Shown here: positions 40,645 through 49,373 of the stretch, in pieces
Numbering within the stretch: the stretch's first letter is position 1
Layout: every line of letters starts with the position of its first letter
DNA from: JABGQS01 sp963666505
GTDB taxonomy: Bacteria > Bacillota > Clostridia > Christensenellales > SZUA-584
DNA length: 64,000 nt
Reading direction: 5' to 3'
Assembly: GCA_963666505.2 (NCBI GenBank)
Contig: CAXXXL010000003.1
Coordinates: forward strand, 1,488,001 to 1,552,000
Program-made: the position numbers and the translations under genes
Notes under the pieces: model-generated
What the model was told of the DNA's origin: nothing
Seen by the model: the letters and a program-made list of their open reading frames with translations, nothing else
Databases searched by the model: none

Positions 40645-41607
40645 ATGAAAATCGTAGTGCTTGATTCTTCTGCACTTGAATATGACGGTATGAACTGGGA
40701 GCCGATGGGCAAGCTCGGCAGCCTTGAAGTTTATCACATCACTCCGAGCGAGCTGATACTGGAGCGCATCGGAGACGCCGGGTATGTGTTCGTTAACGGA
40801 ACACCGCTGACAGAACATACTATTAACGCAGCGCCGAACCTTAAATGGATAGGAGTGCTGTCAACCGGCTATAACCTGGTGGACATAGCTGCGGCTGCAA
40901 AAAGAGGGATACCCGTGTGCAACTCTCCGGGATATGCTGCGAGCACCGTGGCGGAGCTTGCTTTCTGTCTGCTGCTCGAGATAGTCAGGGGGGTAGGCGA
41001 TATATCGAACGCAGTGAAAAGCGGAGGCTGGAAGAAGGGCGCTGATTTCTATTCGGGTCGCATAGGGCTGCAGGAGCTTTTCGGCAAAACTTACGGTGTG
41101 GTAGGCTATGGAGACATCGGCAGAAGGAGCGCCGAAATAGCCCATGGCTTTGGTATGGATGTGCTGGTTCACGACGATTACGTGGACAGAACAAGGTATC
41201 CGAAAACGCAGTTCGTGAGCTTTGACGAGCTGCTTGAGCGCTCGGATGTAGTTTCGCTGCACTGTCCGTTGAACGAACAGACAGAGCATATAATAAACAA
41301 AGACAGCATTGCGAAGATGAAAGACGGTGCTGTGCTTATAAATTCGGCAAGAGGCGGGTTAGTGGATGAAACGGCACTGAGCGAAGCCCTTGGCAGCGGA
41401 AAGCTGGCGGCGGCAGGCTGTGACAGCGTTTCAGAAGAACCAATCAAACAGGACAATCCGCTGATGTCTGCAAGGAACGCAATGATAACGCCGCACATAG
41501 GCTGGGCAAGCCGTGAAGCAAGGCAGAGGCTTATGGACGTTGCGGTGAAAAACCTTGCATCGCACCTTAGTGGCAAAACGATAAATGCGGTGAATATGCC
41601 ATTATAA
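40645..41607 (+). CDS. D-isomer specific 2-hydroxyacid dehydrogenase
   Basis: A 320-residue NAD(P)-dependent enzyme. The dinucleotide motif is VVGYGDIGRRSAEIA, the catalytic Arg is in NSARGGLVDE, and PHIGWAS holds the catalytic His; HCPLNEQTEHIIN is typical. GCGGAGG precedes ATG. It resembles glycerate/hydroxypyruvate reductases. It reads toward the lactate operon and ends at a shared terminator; a link to that operon is not shown. Confidence 0.9.
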   Translation: MKIVVLDSSALEYDGMNWEPMGKLGSLEVYHITPSELILERIGDAGYVFVNGTPLTEHTINAAPNLKWIGVLSTGYNLVDIAAAAKRGIPVCNSPGYAASTVAELAFCLLLEIVRGVGDISNAVKSGGWKKGADFYSGRIGLQELFGKTYGVVGYGDIGRRSAEIAHGFGMDVLVHDDYVDRTRYPKTQFVSFDELLERSDVVSLHCPLNEQTEHIINKDSIAKMKDGAVLINSARGGLVDETALSEALGSGKLAAAGCDSVSEEPIKQDNPLMSARNAMITPHIGWASREARQRLMDVAVKNLASHLSGKTINAVNMPL

Positions 41608-41616
41608 AGAGCATGA

Positions 41617-41647
41617 GAAAAGAGGCAGTGATTTACCGCCTCTTTTC
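41617..41647. terminator. Bidirectional terminator
   Basis: GAAAAGAGGC (41617-41626) pairs with GCCTCTTTTC (41638-41647). It separates the hydroxyacid dehydrogenase from the converging lactate operon. Confidence 0.85.
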
Positions 41648-41662
41648 AATATAATATATTTA

Positions 41663-43066
41663 TTAAGGAGAAACTATTTTACCTGGGTTTAGTATATTTC
41701 CAGGATCGAAAGCACTTTTTATTCCCGCCATTATGTTCATTATATCTTCGCCGAGCGACTGCTCGAGGTATCCTTTCTTTGCGTGGCCTATGCCGTGCTC
41801 GCCGGATATCTGACCGCCTTTGACCTTAGATTCTTCGTAAAGGCTGCCCATGACGGAGTTACACTTTTCTTTCCAATCCTGCGCACTTAGATCATCTTTG
41901 CACAGGTATATATGCAGGTTGCCGTCACCGGCGTGCCCGAAGCTGCGAAGGCGCAAGCCGTGGCTTTTCTCCAGAGTATCCACGAAGCTCATGAAGCTGC
42001 CCAAGGTCGTTCTTGGCACGACAACGTCGCACTCGTCCATCTCTGGAGTAGAGGTCTTGATAGCTTCGAGGAACGCTCCGCGAGCCTTCCATATGGATTC
42101 CTGACGCTCTTCCGTATCGGATATGAACACATCCAGTGCGCCGTTTTCAAGACAGATGTCGGCGACTTTTTGATATGACGCTTCGAGCTCTTCTCTTGTT
42201 GTTCCGTCGAATGTCAGCAGCAGATATGCGTTTGCAGATTTGTCGGGAAAGTGCAGCCCTAAGTATCTTTCGGCTGCTTCGATGACTTGCCGCTGCATGA
42301 ACTCTACCGCAGTCGGATTTGTCTTTGACTGAAGTATCTTCGGTACTGTATTAAAACACTGCTCTAAGTTGTCGAACGGTACGAGCAGAGATAGTGCAAA
42401 CTGGGGCAGGGGAATAAGTTTTAGTATAAGCTTTGTTACAATGCCGAGAGTTCCTTCTGAGCCGACCATCAGGTCTTTAATACTGTAGCCGGAGCTGTTC
42501 TTTGCGACTTTGCCGCCTAGCTCTATAATGTTTCCGTTTGGCAGAACTACCGTCATACCGAGCACATAGTCTCGTGTAACGCCGTATTTAATGGCACGCA
42601 TGCCGCCGGCGTTTGTCATGACGTTGCCGCCTATAGTTGCGGACTTTTCGCCCGGGTCGGGAGGATACATCATACCTTCGTCTATCGCCGCCTGAGCAAG
42701 AGTCATAAGAAGAACACCCGGTTCTAACGTTACAGTGAAATTCTCTTTATCGAACTCTATGATATTGTCCATCTTGGCAAGCGATAGCAGTATACCGCCG
42801 TGCAGGGCAACACATCCGCCGCACAGCCCTGTACCGGAGCCTCTTGGTGTGACGGGGATATTGCACTGAGATGCAAACTTCATTATTTCGCTGACTTGCT
42901 GAGTAGACGCTGCTTCGACCACGACATCAGGAGTGAATTCACCGTAAAGCGTCATTTCATCGTGCGTGAAATCTTCGTGTATTGCCTCGTCTGTAAAGAC
43001 ATGCTCAGCACCGCATATATCTATAAGTTTTTTTATATCAGCATCAGTTACTTTGTTATACTGCAT
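41663..43066 (-). CDS. lctD: FAD-linked lactate dehydrogenase (GlcD/LctD type)
   Basis: A 467-residue FAD-binding oxidoreductase of the vanillyl-alcohol oxidase fold. The FAD pyrophosphate loop is TPRGSGTGLCGGC, the middle has PPDPGEKSATIGGN, and the C-terminus has FGHAGDGNLHIY and SGEHGIGHAKKGYL. ATG 43066 has AGGAG upstream and overlaps etfA by 11 bases; longer starts lie within etfA. With EtfAB directly upstream it should form the lactate dehydrogenase/Etf complex that uses NAD+ as acceptor while oxidising reduced ferredoxin, as in Acetobacterium woodii. Confidence 0.92.
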   Translation of the reverse strand: MQYNKVTDADIKKLIDICGAEHVFTDEAIHEDFTHDEMTLYGEFTPDVVVEAASTQQVSEIMKFASQCNIPVTPRGSGTGLCGGCVALHGGILLSLAKMDNIIEFDKENFTVTLEPGVLLMTLAQAAIDEGMMYPPDPGEKSATIGGNVMTNAGGMRAIKYGVTRDYVLGMTVVLPNGNIIELGGKVAKNSSGYSIKDLMVGSEGTLGIVTKLILKLIPLPQFALSLLVPFDNLEQCFNTVPKILQSKTNPTAVEFMQRQVIEAAERYLGLHFPDKSANAYLLLTFDGTTREELEASYQKVADICLENGALDVFISDTEERQESIWKARGAFLEAIKTSTPEMDECDVVVPRTTLGSFMSFVDTLEKSHGLRLRSFGHAGDGNLHIYLCKDDLSAQDWKEKCNSVMGSLYEESKVKGGQISGEHGIGHAKKGYLEQSLGEDIMNIMAGIKSAFDPGNILNPGKIVSP

Positions 43067-44246
43067 ATTCTTTGGCTCCTTTGATTTTATCGATAAGGCC
43101 CGGTAGTATTTCATAGATGTCACCGATGATCCCAACGTGAGCTGTTTTGAATATAGGCGCGTTTTTATCTGAGTTGATAGCCACGATACTTTCGGAGGAA
43201 TCCATGCATGCAGTAAACTGTATTGCTCCCGAAACGCCGCACGTGATGATTAGCTTTGGTTTTACCGTACGTCCTGAAAGCCCTATCTGGCGAGTGTAAT
43301 CGCACCAGCCTTTTTCCACCATCGGACGGGTGCAGGCGTATTCACCGCCAAGCAAGTGCGCAAGCTCTTTGACTAGCGCTAAGTCTTCCTTTTCTGTGAT
43401 TCCCTGACCTGCTACTATCAACACATCAGCTTCGGTTATAGAGACCTCTTCCGGCTTTTTCTCTATACGCATAACTTTTATCCGGGATGATGTCAGCTCT
43501 TCGGTGACTTTGCGGAAAGTCACTTTGCCGTGCGACACTGTTTGCTTTGCGCTGTCCATGACTTTATAGCGCACAGTTGCGAACTGCGGGCGTGTGTTGG
43601 GCGTGATTATCTGTGCCATTATATTGCCGCCGAATGCGGGACGTATCTGGACAAGGTCTGTATTTGGTTTTATCTCTAAGCTGGTGCAGTCTGCTGTCAG
43701 CCCCGTTCTGAAACGGGTAGCGGCACGCGGGGCAAGGGAGCGCCCTATCGACGTTCCGCCGACGAGCACGACACTTGGCATAATATTGTTTATTAGGTCT
43801 TCAAATACGTTAGTATATGCGTCTACTTTGAACTCGGCAAGATGCTCGTCTTCATAAACGAACACTTCGTCAACGCCGTATTTTAGCAGACCATTAGCAG
43901 CTTCTTTGGTATCGTGACCGATGAGAAGAACGTATATCGGCATTGGCGTGGTTTCTGCGAGCCGTTTTGCTGTGCCGATGAGTTCGATAGTGACGGGATG
44001 AATCCTTCCTTCATCGAACTGGGCATATACGAGATAGCCGTTCCACTTGCGTTTATCTACGCACACCTTGCCTTCGCTTACTGATATTGCATCTTCGGGA
44101 CACTGCTTGATGCATAGTTTACACATCTTGCAGGCTGAAGATATTTCGATTTTTCCTTCCGATAAGCTCATTGCATCGAACGGGCATACATCTATACATT
44201 TTTCGCAGAGGGTACATTTAGAATAGTCGATATTGAGAAACGCCAT
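43056..44246 (-). CDS. etfA: Electron transfer flavoprotein alpha subunit with N-terminal ferredoxin domain
   Basis: A 396-residue EtfA of the lactate dehydrogenase complex. Residues 1-60 hold two 4Fe-4S motifs, CTLCEKCIDVCP and CKMCKLCIKQCP. The Etf alpha/beta domain follows, and the FAD-binding C-terminal part contains GLSGRTVKPKLIITCGVSGA. The ferredoxin extension is typical of lactate-linked EtfA in acetogens and clostridia. It shares a base with etfB and overlaps lctD. Confidence 0.94.
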   Translation of the reverse strand: MAFLNIDYSKCTLCEKCIDVCPFDAMSLSEGKIEISSACKMCKLCIKQCPEDAISVSEGKVCVDKRKWNGYLVYAQFDEGRIHPVTIELIGTAKRLAETTPMPIYVLLIGHDTKEAANGLLKYGVDEVFVYEDEHLAEFKVDAYTNVFEDLINNIMPSVVLVGGTSIGRSLAPRAATRFRTGLTADCTSLEIKPNTDLVQIRPAFGGNIMAQIITPNTRPQFATVRYKVMDSAKQTVSHGKVTFRKVTEELTSSRIKVMRIEKKPEEVSITEADVLIVAGQGITEKEDLALVKELAHLLGGEYACTRPMVEKGWCDYTRQIGLSGRTVKPKLIITCGVSGAIQFTACMDSSESIVAINSDKNAPIFKTAHVGIIGDIYEILPGLIDKIKGAKEYAV

Positions 44247-45043
44247 CAGTTGCCTCCTAAATATTTTTCGCTTTTAAGCATATCGTAAAGTTCCTGAGCA
44301 CAGTCGGTATCTGCGCAGTTCCATATGGTTTGTTCTATGTCATTCGAAGGCGCAAATATACGCTCTACCTTGGTTGGGGAACCGTTCAGCCCGCAGCTGT
44401 CTTCGCTGTCGCTCGGAAGGTCGGTAATGCAAAGATTATTGACCGGCCATTCCTTTGTTTTGAGCAGATTGAGATATGAAGGCAGCCTGGGGGTATATAT
44501 ATCTTTTTCTACAGTGATGAGACAGGGGAATTCAAGCCGGACTACTTCGAAGCTGTCCGCCATGTTCTGTTCGACGACTATACCAGCCTGATCAGAGCTT
44601 TCTATCTCGCTGACCCACGTGACGTGGGGGATACGCAGGTGCTCGGCTATAGCAGGGCCGACCTGTGCAGTATCGCCGTCAGTTGTCTGTTTGCCGCATA
44701 TAATGAGGTCGAAGCTGCCAAGCGCTTTTATGCCTTCGGAAATGGTATATGAGGTGGCAAGAACGTCCGCTCCTGCAAAGCCAATGTCACACAGCAGAAC
44801 GCCCGAATCTGCGCCCATCATGTAAGCTTCTTTTATAACAGCTTCCGCCTGGGGCGGCCCCATGGAAACAACTGTTATTGTTCCGCCATGCTGATTCTTT
44901 AAACGAAGCGCAGTCTCAAGCGCATAAAGGTCGTACGGGTTCATCTTGCTTGGTACGCCGCTGCGTTTTAGCACGCCTGTTTCCGGGTCGATATCCACCG
45001 TTGTGGTGCCGGGCACCTGTTTTATGCATACTACTATCTTCAT
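44246..45043 (-). CDS. etfB: Electron transfer flavoprotein beta subunit
   Basis: A 265-residue EtfB. The N-terminal CIKQVPGTTTVDIDPETG, MNPYDLYALE and ICGKQTTDGDTAQVGPAIAE are classical; the last segment binds the bifurcating FAD in confurcating Etfs. It pairs with the EtfA encoded immediately downstream. Its start overlaps larA by four bases, so larA, etfB, etfA and lctD are coupled. Confidence 0.95.
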   Translation of the reverse strand: MKIVVCIKQVPGTTTVDIDPETGVLKRSGVPSKMNPYDLYALETALRLKNQHGGTITVVSMGPPQAEAVIKEAYMMGADSGVLLCDIGFAGADVLATSYTISEGIKALGSFDLIICGKQTTDGDTAQVGPAIAEHLRIPHVTWVSEIESSDQAGIVVEQNMADSFEVVRLEFPCLITVEKDIYTPRLPSYLNLLKTKEWPVNNLCITDLPSDSEDSCGLNGSPTKVERIFAPSNDIEQTIWNCADTDCAQELYDMLKSEKYLGGN

Positions 45044-46320
45044 TGCTGAGCCTCCACTATCACGCCGACGCCGTCGGGTATTACTGTTATTTGTTCTTCG
45101 CCGTCGAGCAGAGCATCCGCTTTGCTGAGCGCTTCCTCGAAAGCCGGGGCGTGTTCCATATGGAAATCTTTGATGAGCTGCGGATCTACAAAGCTGCTGA
45201 CGAGTATTGCTTTTTTACACTTGCTTAGCACTCTTGCGAGTATTTGCGCTTCCCACTGGTCGGGCAGCGTTTTTTCAGCAGGTATAGATGCGATCTTGTC
45301 GCTGACTTCCTGTGGCGACTCCGACTGCTTGAACCAGTTGTAGAAACCTTCACCGCCGTGACCGTCGCAGCAGGAAGAAACGATAATCAAAACACCGCCG
45401 GGCTCAAGGCAGCTTTCAGCAGCCGTCATGCTCTTGACGGTCTGGTATATGTTCTGGTCGAGCGGATAGCCGCCGTTTGATGTTATCACTATCTTTGCTT
45501 TCTGCGCTTTGACGCTTGCTGATTTGCGCACTGTTTCGCAGCCCTGCTCATGCGCTTTCACGCAATCGCCCGCGAAAGCGCCGATTATTTTCTTGTTTTC
45601 ATCCAGCGTAACGTTGAGTATGAAGTCAAGTCCGACCTGCTGCGCTGCAAACAACATATCTTTGTGCAGAGGGTTGCCGTCCAGCACGCCTGTTCTAGCC
45701 TTCTCGTGTGCTATGAAATGAGCATTGTGGTTATACATTATCGTATCTTTGCTGCAGATGCCGGGCAGTATGCTTTTCCTGCCGCCCGAAAAGCCGGCGA
45801 AGAAGTGCGGCTCGATAAAACCTTCAGCAACGATAAGCTCCGCCCAGTCGACGAGCTTGTTTATCATGAGTTTGCCGCCGGAGGGGAGGGTTCCTTTATC
45901 CACCATAGCCGAAGCGTCGAATGCATTGTGGACGATCATCTCTTCATTCTGGTATACATCGCAGCCGAATTTGTCTTCAAGCTCTTCTGTCGTCGTTTCC
46001 CTGTGAAAACCTGTAGCTATGAGTATCTTTATATTAGCATCTGGGTTGTTTCTCCTTGTTTCTTCGAGCAGGAGCGGCATTGTTATCCGGCTGGGAACAG
46101 GACGTGCATGGTCACTGGTGATTATGAGGATATTGCTTTTGCCCTGCGCAAGTTCGCTCAATAATGATGATTGTATCGGGTTTGCCAAAGCATGCTTTAC
46201 AATTTCGGATTCAGATAAGCCACTGCGATCTGGCTGTTTGGGAGTGAGAACCGCTTTGATACGCTCGTCCGGCAGCTCTATGTTCATATGGCTGCGATGG
46301 TAGGGGATATTTAATTTCAT
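45040..46320 (-). CDS. larA: LarA-type nickel-pincer lactate racemase
   Basis: A 426-residue racemase interconverting L- and D-lactate with a nickel-pincer nucleotide cofactor. The active-site region is FIEPHFFAGFSGGRKSILPG, which holds the catalytic His and the cofactor-binding Lys, and IITSDHARPVPS carries the second His. YNHNAHF follows. It overlaps both the upstream regulator and etfB. The larB, larC and larE genes for cofactor synthesis are not in the window and must be elsewhere. It would supply the enantiomer used by LctD. Confidence 0.92.
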   Translation of the reverse strand: MKLNIPYHRSHMNIELPDERIKAVLTPKQPDRSGLSESEIVKHALANPIQSSLLSELAQGKSNILIITSDHARPVPSRITMPLLLEETRRNNPDANIKILIATGFHRETTTEELEDKFGCDVYQNEEMIVHNAFDASAMVDKGTLPSGGKLMINKLVDWAELIVAEGFIEPHFFAGFSGGRKSILPGICSKDTIMYNHNAHFIAHEKARTGVLDGNPLHKDMLFAAQQVGLDFILNVTLDENKKIIGAFAGDCVKAHEQGCETVRKSASVKAQKAKIVITSNGGYPLDQNIYQTVKSMTAAESCLEPGGVLIIVSSCCDGHGGEGFYNWFKQSESPQEVSDKIASIPAEKTLPDQWEAQILARVLSKCKKAILVSSFVDPQLIKDFHMEHAPAFEEALSKADALLDGEEQITVIPDGVGVIVEAQQ

Positions 46321-47033
46321 GCCTTTTCCTCCTTTATAGCGTTGTCCAGTATGTAGCTGCGAACTCCCTCGAGGTGAGTACGCAGAGCTTCCTCTGCCTT
46401 CTGCGGTTGGTGGGTTTTTATTGCTTCAAAAATCTGTGTGTGTTCTTCTATCCATCGCTTTGTAATGGATTTATCTGCGCTCAGTCTTGCTCTGCTGGTG
46501 TGTATTGAAGTGAAAACGATGTAGGAAAGACATTCGCCTGCAAACGCAAATACCTTGTTGCCTGTCGCCTTGAAAATCGACATATGAAAGTCTATGTCGG
46601 CTTGCTCTGCCAGCGGCTCGTTCCCGCTTTGCATTGAAGCAAGAGATTCAGCCATATTTGATATTGTATCTTTATCAGCGGACTTGGCTGCAGCTGTTAC
46701 GGCTTGACTTTCCAGCATGATACGAAAATCCATCATGTCTCCCATAAGGTCTATATCCTGTAGAAACAGGGGAGCGATGGTATTGATAAACGGAGCAATC
46801 TGAAAATCCTGCACGTATGTACCGCCGCCGTGCCGCACTTCCAGCACGCCGATTATCTCCAGCGTACGGAACGCTTCACGAATGGATGAGCGGCTTGCAC
46901 CCAGCATTTCGGATAGAACACGCTCGCCGGGAAGCTTGTCGCCGTTTTTAAGCTCGCCGCCGGATATCATCATGATTATCTGCTCTATTATCTGCTTATA
47001 TGTTTTTTGATTGGGTATTGCTGCAAAGTTCAT
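46317..47033 (-). CDS. FadR/GntR-family regulator of the lactate operon
   Basis: A 238-residue regulator of the FadR subfamily. The winged helix includes GDKLPGERVLSEMLGASRSSIREAFRTLEIIG; written in pieces: GDKLPGERVLSEML, GASRSSIREAFRTLEI. The C-terminal FCD domain contains DFHMSIFKATGN with metal- and ligand-binding residues. It is the first gene of the lactate operon and overlaps larA. Lactate-sensing LldR regulators belong to this group. A candidate operator lies in its promoter at 47056-47064. Confidence 0.9.
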   Translation of the reverse strand: MNFAAIPNQKTYKQIIEQIIMMISGGELKNGDKLPGERVLSEMLGASRSSIREAFRTLEIIGVLEVRHGGGTYVQDFQIAPFINTIAPLFLQDIDLMGDMMDFRIMLESQAVTAAAKSADKDTISNMAESLASMQSGNEPLAEQADIDFHMSIFKATGNKVFAFAGECLSYIVFTSIHTSRARLSADKSITKRWIEEHTQIFEAIKTHQPQKAEEALRTHLEGVRSYILDNAIKEEKA

Positions 47034-47055
47034 TTCCTTCTCCTTTATGGTAAGA

Positions 47056-47107
47056 GGTCTGACCAGTTGACAATGTTATTATAAAATGAAATATAAGGCG
47101 GTGTCAA
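47056..47107 (-). promoter_or_regulatory. Lactate operon promoter and operator
   Basis: On the minus strand, TTGACA (47107-47102), 18 bases, TATAAT (47083-47078). The perfect dyad GGTC-A-GACC (47064-47056) lies just after the start of transcription, matching the TGGTnnnACCA-type site of FadR-family regulators. It fits repression by the first gene of the operon. Confidence 0.8.
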
Positions 47108-47183
47108 GGAAAAAAATGAACGCAGGAGAGCCTATTGCTGAGCCCTTTAGCTACGCTATGCGCTGCAAGGGGGGACGGGGGTG

Positions 47184-47212
47184 TTGATTACTCGATTAGG
47201 ATATTGTATAAT
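47184..47212 (+). promoter_or_regulatory. Promoter of the small membrane protein gene
   Basis: TTGATT (47184-47189), 17 bases, TATAAT (47207-47212). Confidence 0.65.
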
Positions 47213-47245
47213 TACAAAAGTATATAAACAGGTAAAGGTGCGCAT

Positions 47246-47575
47246 ATGAGAAAAACAGAGATGACTATAGGAATTTGTGCAGGAGCCGTGGGAATCGTCC
47301 TTGGGCTGCTGCTTTTATTTGATTTATTTCCTGTTTCGCCGCTTGTATCCGGGAATCTACACAGGGACGTTTATGCTTATATATGTATAGCTGCAAATGT
47401 AGTAGGACTAGTTGGGGCGATCATGCTGAGGAAGCGGCACTTCTTAGGCTCGGGGCTGATGGCAGCGGCGCTTTTAATTATCATCTTCTTCGGATTTCCC
47501 TGGCAGATGATACCTGTTACGGCGTATATCGTCAGCGTTGTGCTTGCTGTTGTTCCGGAAAGGCTTCACGAATAA
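47246..47575 (+). CDS. Small four-helix membrane protein
   Basis: A 109-residue protein with about four membrane segments (residues 7-27, 41-60, 65-84 and 86-102). No motif is recognised. It has its own promoter and terminator, and lies divergent to the lactate operon. A role in lactate transport is unlikely given its size, but it cannot be excluded. Confidence 0.7.
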   Translation: MRKTEMTIGICAGAVGIVLGLLLLFDLFPVSPLVSGNLHRDVYAYICIAANVVGLVGAIMLRKRHFLGSGLMAAALLIIIFFGFPWQMIPVTAYIVSVVLAVVPERLHE

Positions 47576-47584
47576 AAAAAGTGC

Positions 47585-47626
47585 AAAAAAGCAGCATTTT
47601 TATTTTTACGATAGTGTTGCTTTTTT
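47585..47626 (+). terminator. Terminator
   Basis: AAAAGCAGCA pairs with TGTTGCTTTT across a T-rich loop, then T. Confidence 0.65.
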
Positions 47627-47739
47627 ATTTACAAATTATTAACACTAAATGCCGAAAAAAGGGGTATAATAATAATGACGGATTTCATAATTAAACCGCT
47701 ATAATTATTAAGTATTAGTAAAAAAGGAGATTCGTCAAT

Positions 47740-48726
47740 ATGATTTTAATTACGGGGGCAGGCGGCCACATTGGCAATGTGCTTGTAAAACATCTTTATA
47801 AAAAAGGACATAAAGACTTAAGGCTTTTTGCACAGCCCAAGGAAGATATTTCATATATTGAAAAATATGCACAGGAGACCGTCCGGGGAGACATATGTGA
47901 CTCGCTGGCTGTTTCGGCTGCCGTGAGGGGGTGCGAGTACGTTTTTCACCTTGCCGGACTTGTTGAGATTTCAGGGGTGCGCAAGAAAAAAGTTTTCGAC
48001 GTTAACGTCGAAGGAACAAAAAACGTTGTGAACGCATGCCTTGAGAAAAAAGTGAAGAGGCTTCTGCACGTTTCAAGCGTCCATGCTTTAAAAGAGCCAA
48101 GAGAAGGCTCTATCGATGAGACGCTGGACCCGGATATAAGCAGGCTGAACGGCGCATACGCAAAGAGTAAGGCGATGGCGACTATCGAGGTAATGAACGC
48201 CATACAAAAGGGACTTGATGCAGTTATAGTTTTTCCGAGCGGTATCATCGGTCCGTACGACTTTAAATCGTCTTACACCGGCAGCGCTATAAAAGGGTAT
48301 ATCAGCGCAAAGAAAACGCAGTATTACTTCGACGGCAAGTATGACTTCGTTGATGTGCGTGACGCAGTTGACGGCATATACAGGGCTTTCAGGTTCGGCG
48401 AAAAGGGGCAGGGTTATATCATATCCGGCAGCGTATCCAGCCTTGAAGAGATAATAAATGCAGTGGAAGAAAGCACCGGGAACATGATAAAGAGGAAAAG
48501 GGTGCCAGCGCTGCTCGTCAAGACAGCGGCGGTGTTTGCACCAATCTATTATAAGATAGCAAGGAAAAAGCCTGTGCTTTCAAAGTATGCCATTGATGTG
48601 CTGATGGGCAATTCGAGCATCTCGAGCGGAAAAGCGGCAGAGAAGCTTGGGTATAAGCCAAGGCCGCTGAGCAACACGATTCGGGACATGGTGAGGTGGC
48701 ACAAGGCTGCCAAAGTTGAAAGGTGA
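47740..48726 (+). CDS. NAD-dependent epimerase/dehydratase (extended SDR)
   Basis: A 328-residue extended short-chain dehydrogenase/reductase. The NAD motif is ITGAGGHIGNVLVKHL, followed by VFHLAGLVEIS and the catalytic YAKSKAMA (Tyr and Lys). Similar proteins act on nucleotide sugars, dihydroflavonols or sterol-like substrates. AAAAGGAG lies upstream. It stands alone; the substrate is unknown. Confidence 0.88.
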   Translation: MILITGAGGHIGNVLVKHLYKKGHKDLRLFAQPKEDISYIEKYAQETVRGDICDSLAVSAAVRGCEYVFHLAGLVEISGVRKKKVFDVNVEGTKNVVNACLEKKVKRLLHVSSVHALKEPREGSIDETLDPDISRLNGAYAKSKAMATIEVMNAIQKGLDAVIVFPSGIIGPYDFKSSYTGSAIKGYISAKKTQYYFDGKYDFVDVRDAVDGIYRAFRFGEKGQGYIISGSVSSLEEIINAVEESTGNMIKRKRVPALLVKTAAVFAPIYYKIARKKPVLSKYAIDVLMGNSSISSGKAAEKLGYKPRPLSNTIRDMVRWHKAAKVER

Positions 48727-48739
48727 GAAACCAGATAAT

Positions 48740-48772
48740 AAAAGACGATACACATGATGTGTCGTCTTTTTT
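48740..48772. terminator. Bidirectional terminator
   Basis: AAAAGACGA (48740-48748) pairs with TCGTCTTTT (48762-48770). It serves the SDR gene and possibly the converging NUDIX gene. Confidence 0.75.
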
Positions 48773-48823
48773 GTTTGTCATAAGTTGTATATGGTTTATT
48801 AAAAGTAGCTGCACTTGTTAATG

Positions 48824-49336
48824 TTAAAGTTTGATAGAGCCTCTCTGTTTTCTCATTTCGAACATCTGCGCTGCAAAATAATACTCAATAAAGATACCGT
48901 CTTTTATCATTTGCAGTACCTTTTCTTTGCTTGCCCACATGACAGCCTCGACTTCTTCTTTTTGGAGCACTAAATCTGAAATATCTATATTTCGCTCGAC
49001 CAGATAAAAATCGTCGAAGCCTTCTTCGAAATTCATGGTAAAGAAAGGGCGTTCGTCTGAAAGATCTATAGCAAGCCCTAATTCTTCGAGGGTTTCGCGC
49101 TGGGCAGCTTGTATGCTGCTTTCGCCGGCTAGAGCTCTGCCGCCGACGGTGACATCCCACAAACCGGGCCAGTGTGATTTCCACGGCTGGCGTTTTTGTA
49201 TAAGCAGCTCACCACCGGGATTAAAGATGCAGACGTGCACGACCAGATGGTATTCGCCCTTTTGCAGAGGCGCATCACGCTCTATTGTTTTTCCGGTTGG
49301 GATGCGGTCAGCGTTGTAGATGTCCCAATGTTCCAT
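48824..49336 (-). CDS. NUDIX hydrolase
   Basis: A 170-residue hydrolase. The Nudix box reads GGRALAGESSIQAAQRETLE followed by ELGL, with all the Mg-binding glutamates. HVCIFNPGGELLIQKRQ and WPGLWDVTVGG resemble the isopentenyl-diphosphate isomerase-like group (YfcD type). ATG 49336 follows AAGGAGATATC. The substrate is unknown. Confidence 0.88.
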   Translation of the reverse strand: MEHWDIYNADRIPTGKTIERDAPLQKGEYHLVVHVCIFNPGGELLIQKRQPWKSHWPGLWDVTVGGRALAGESSIQAAQRETLEELGLAIDLSDERPFFTMNFEEGFDDFYLVERNIDISDLVLQKEEVEAVMWASKEKVLQMIKDGIFIEYYFAAQMFEMRKQRGSIKL

Positions 49337-49373
49337 GATATCTCCTTGAAGCGAGCTGTTCACCTGAATTCAT

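Noticed and set aside
47034..47245. Riboswitch between the lactate operon and the small membrane gene
   Set aside because: The gap is explained by two divergent promoters and an operator; no riboswitch consensus was recognised.
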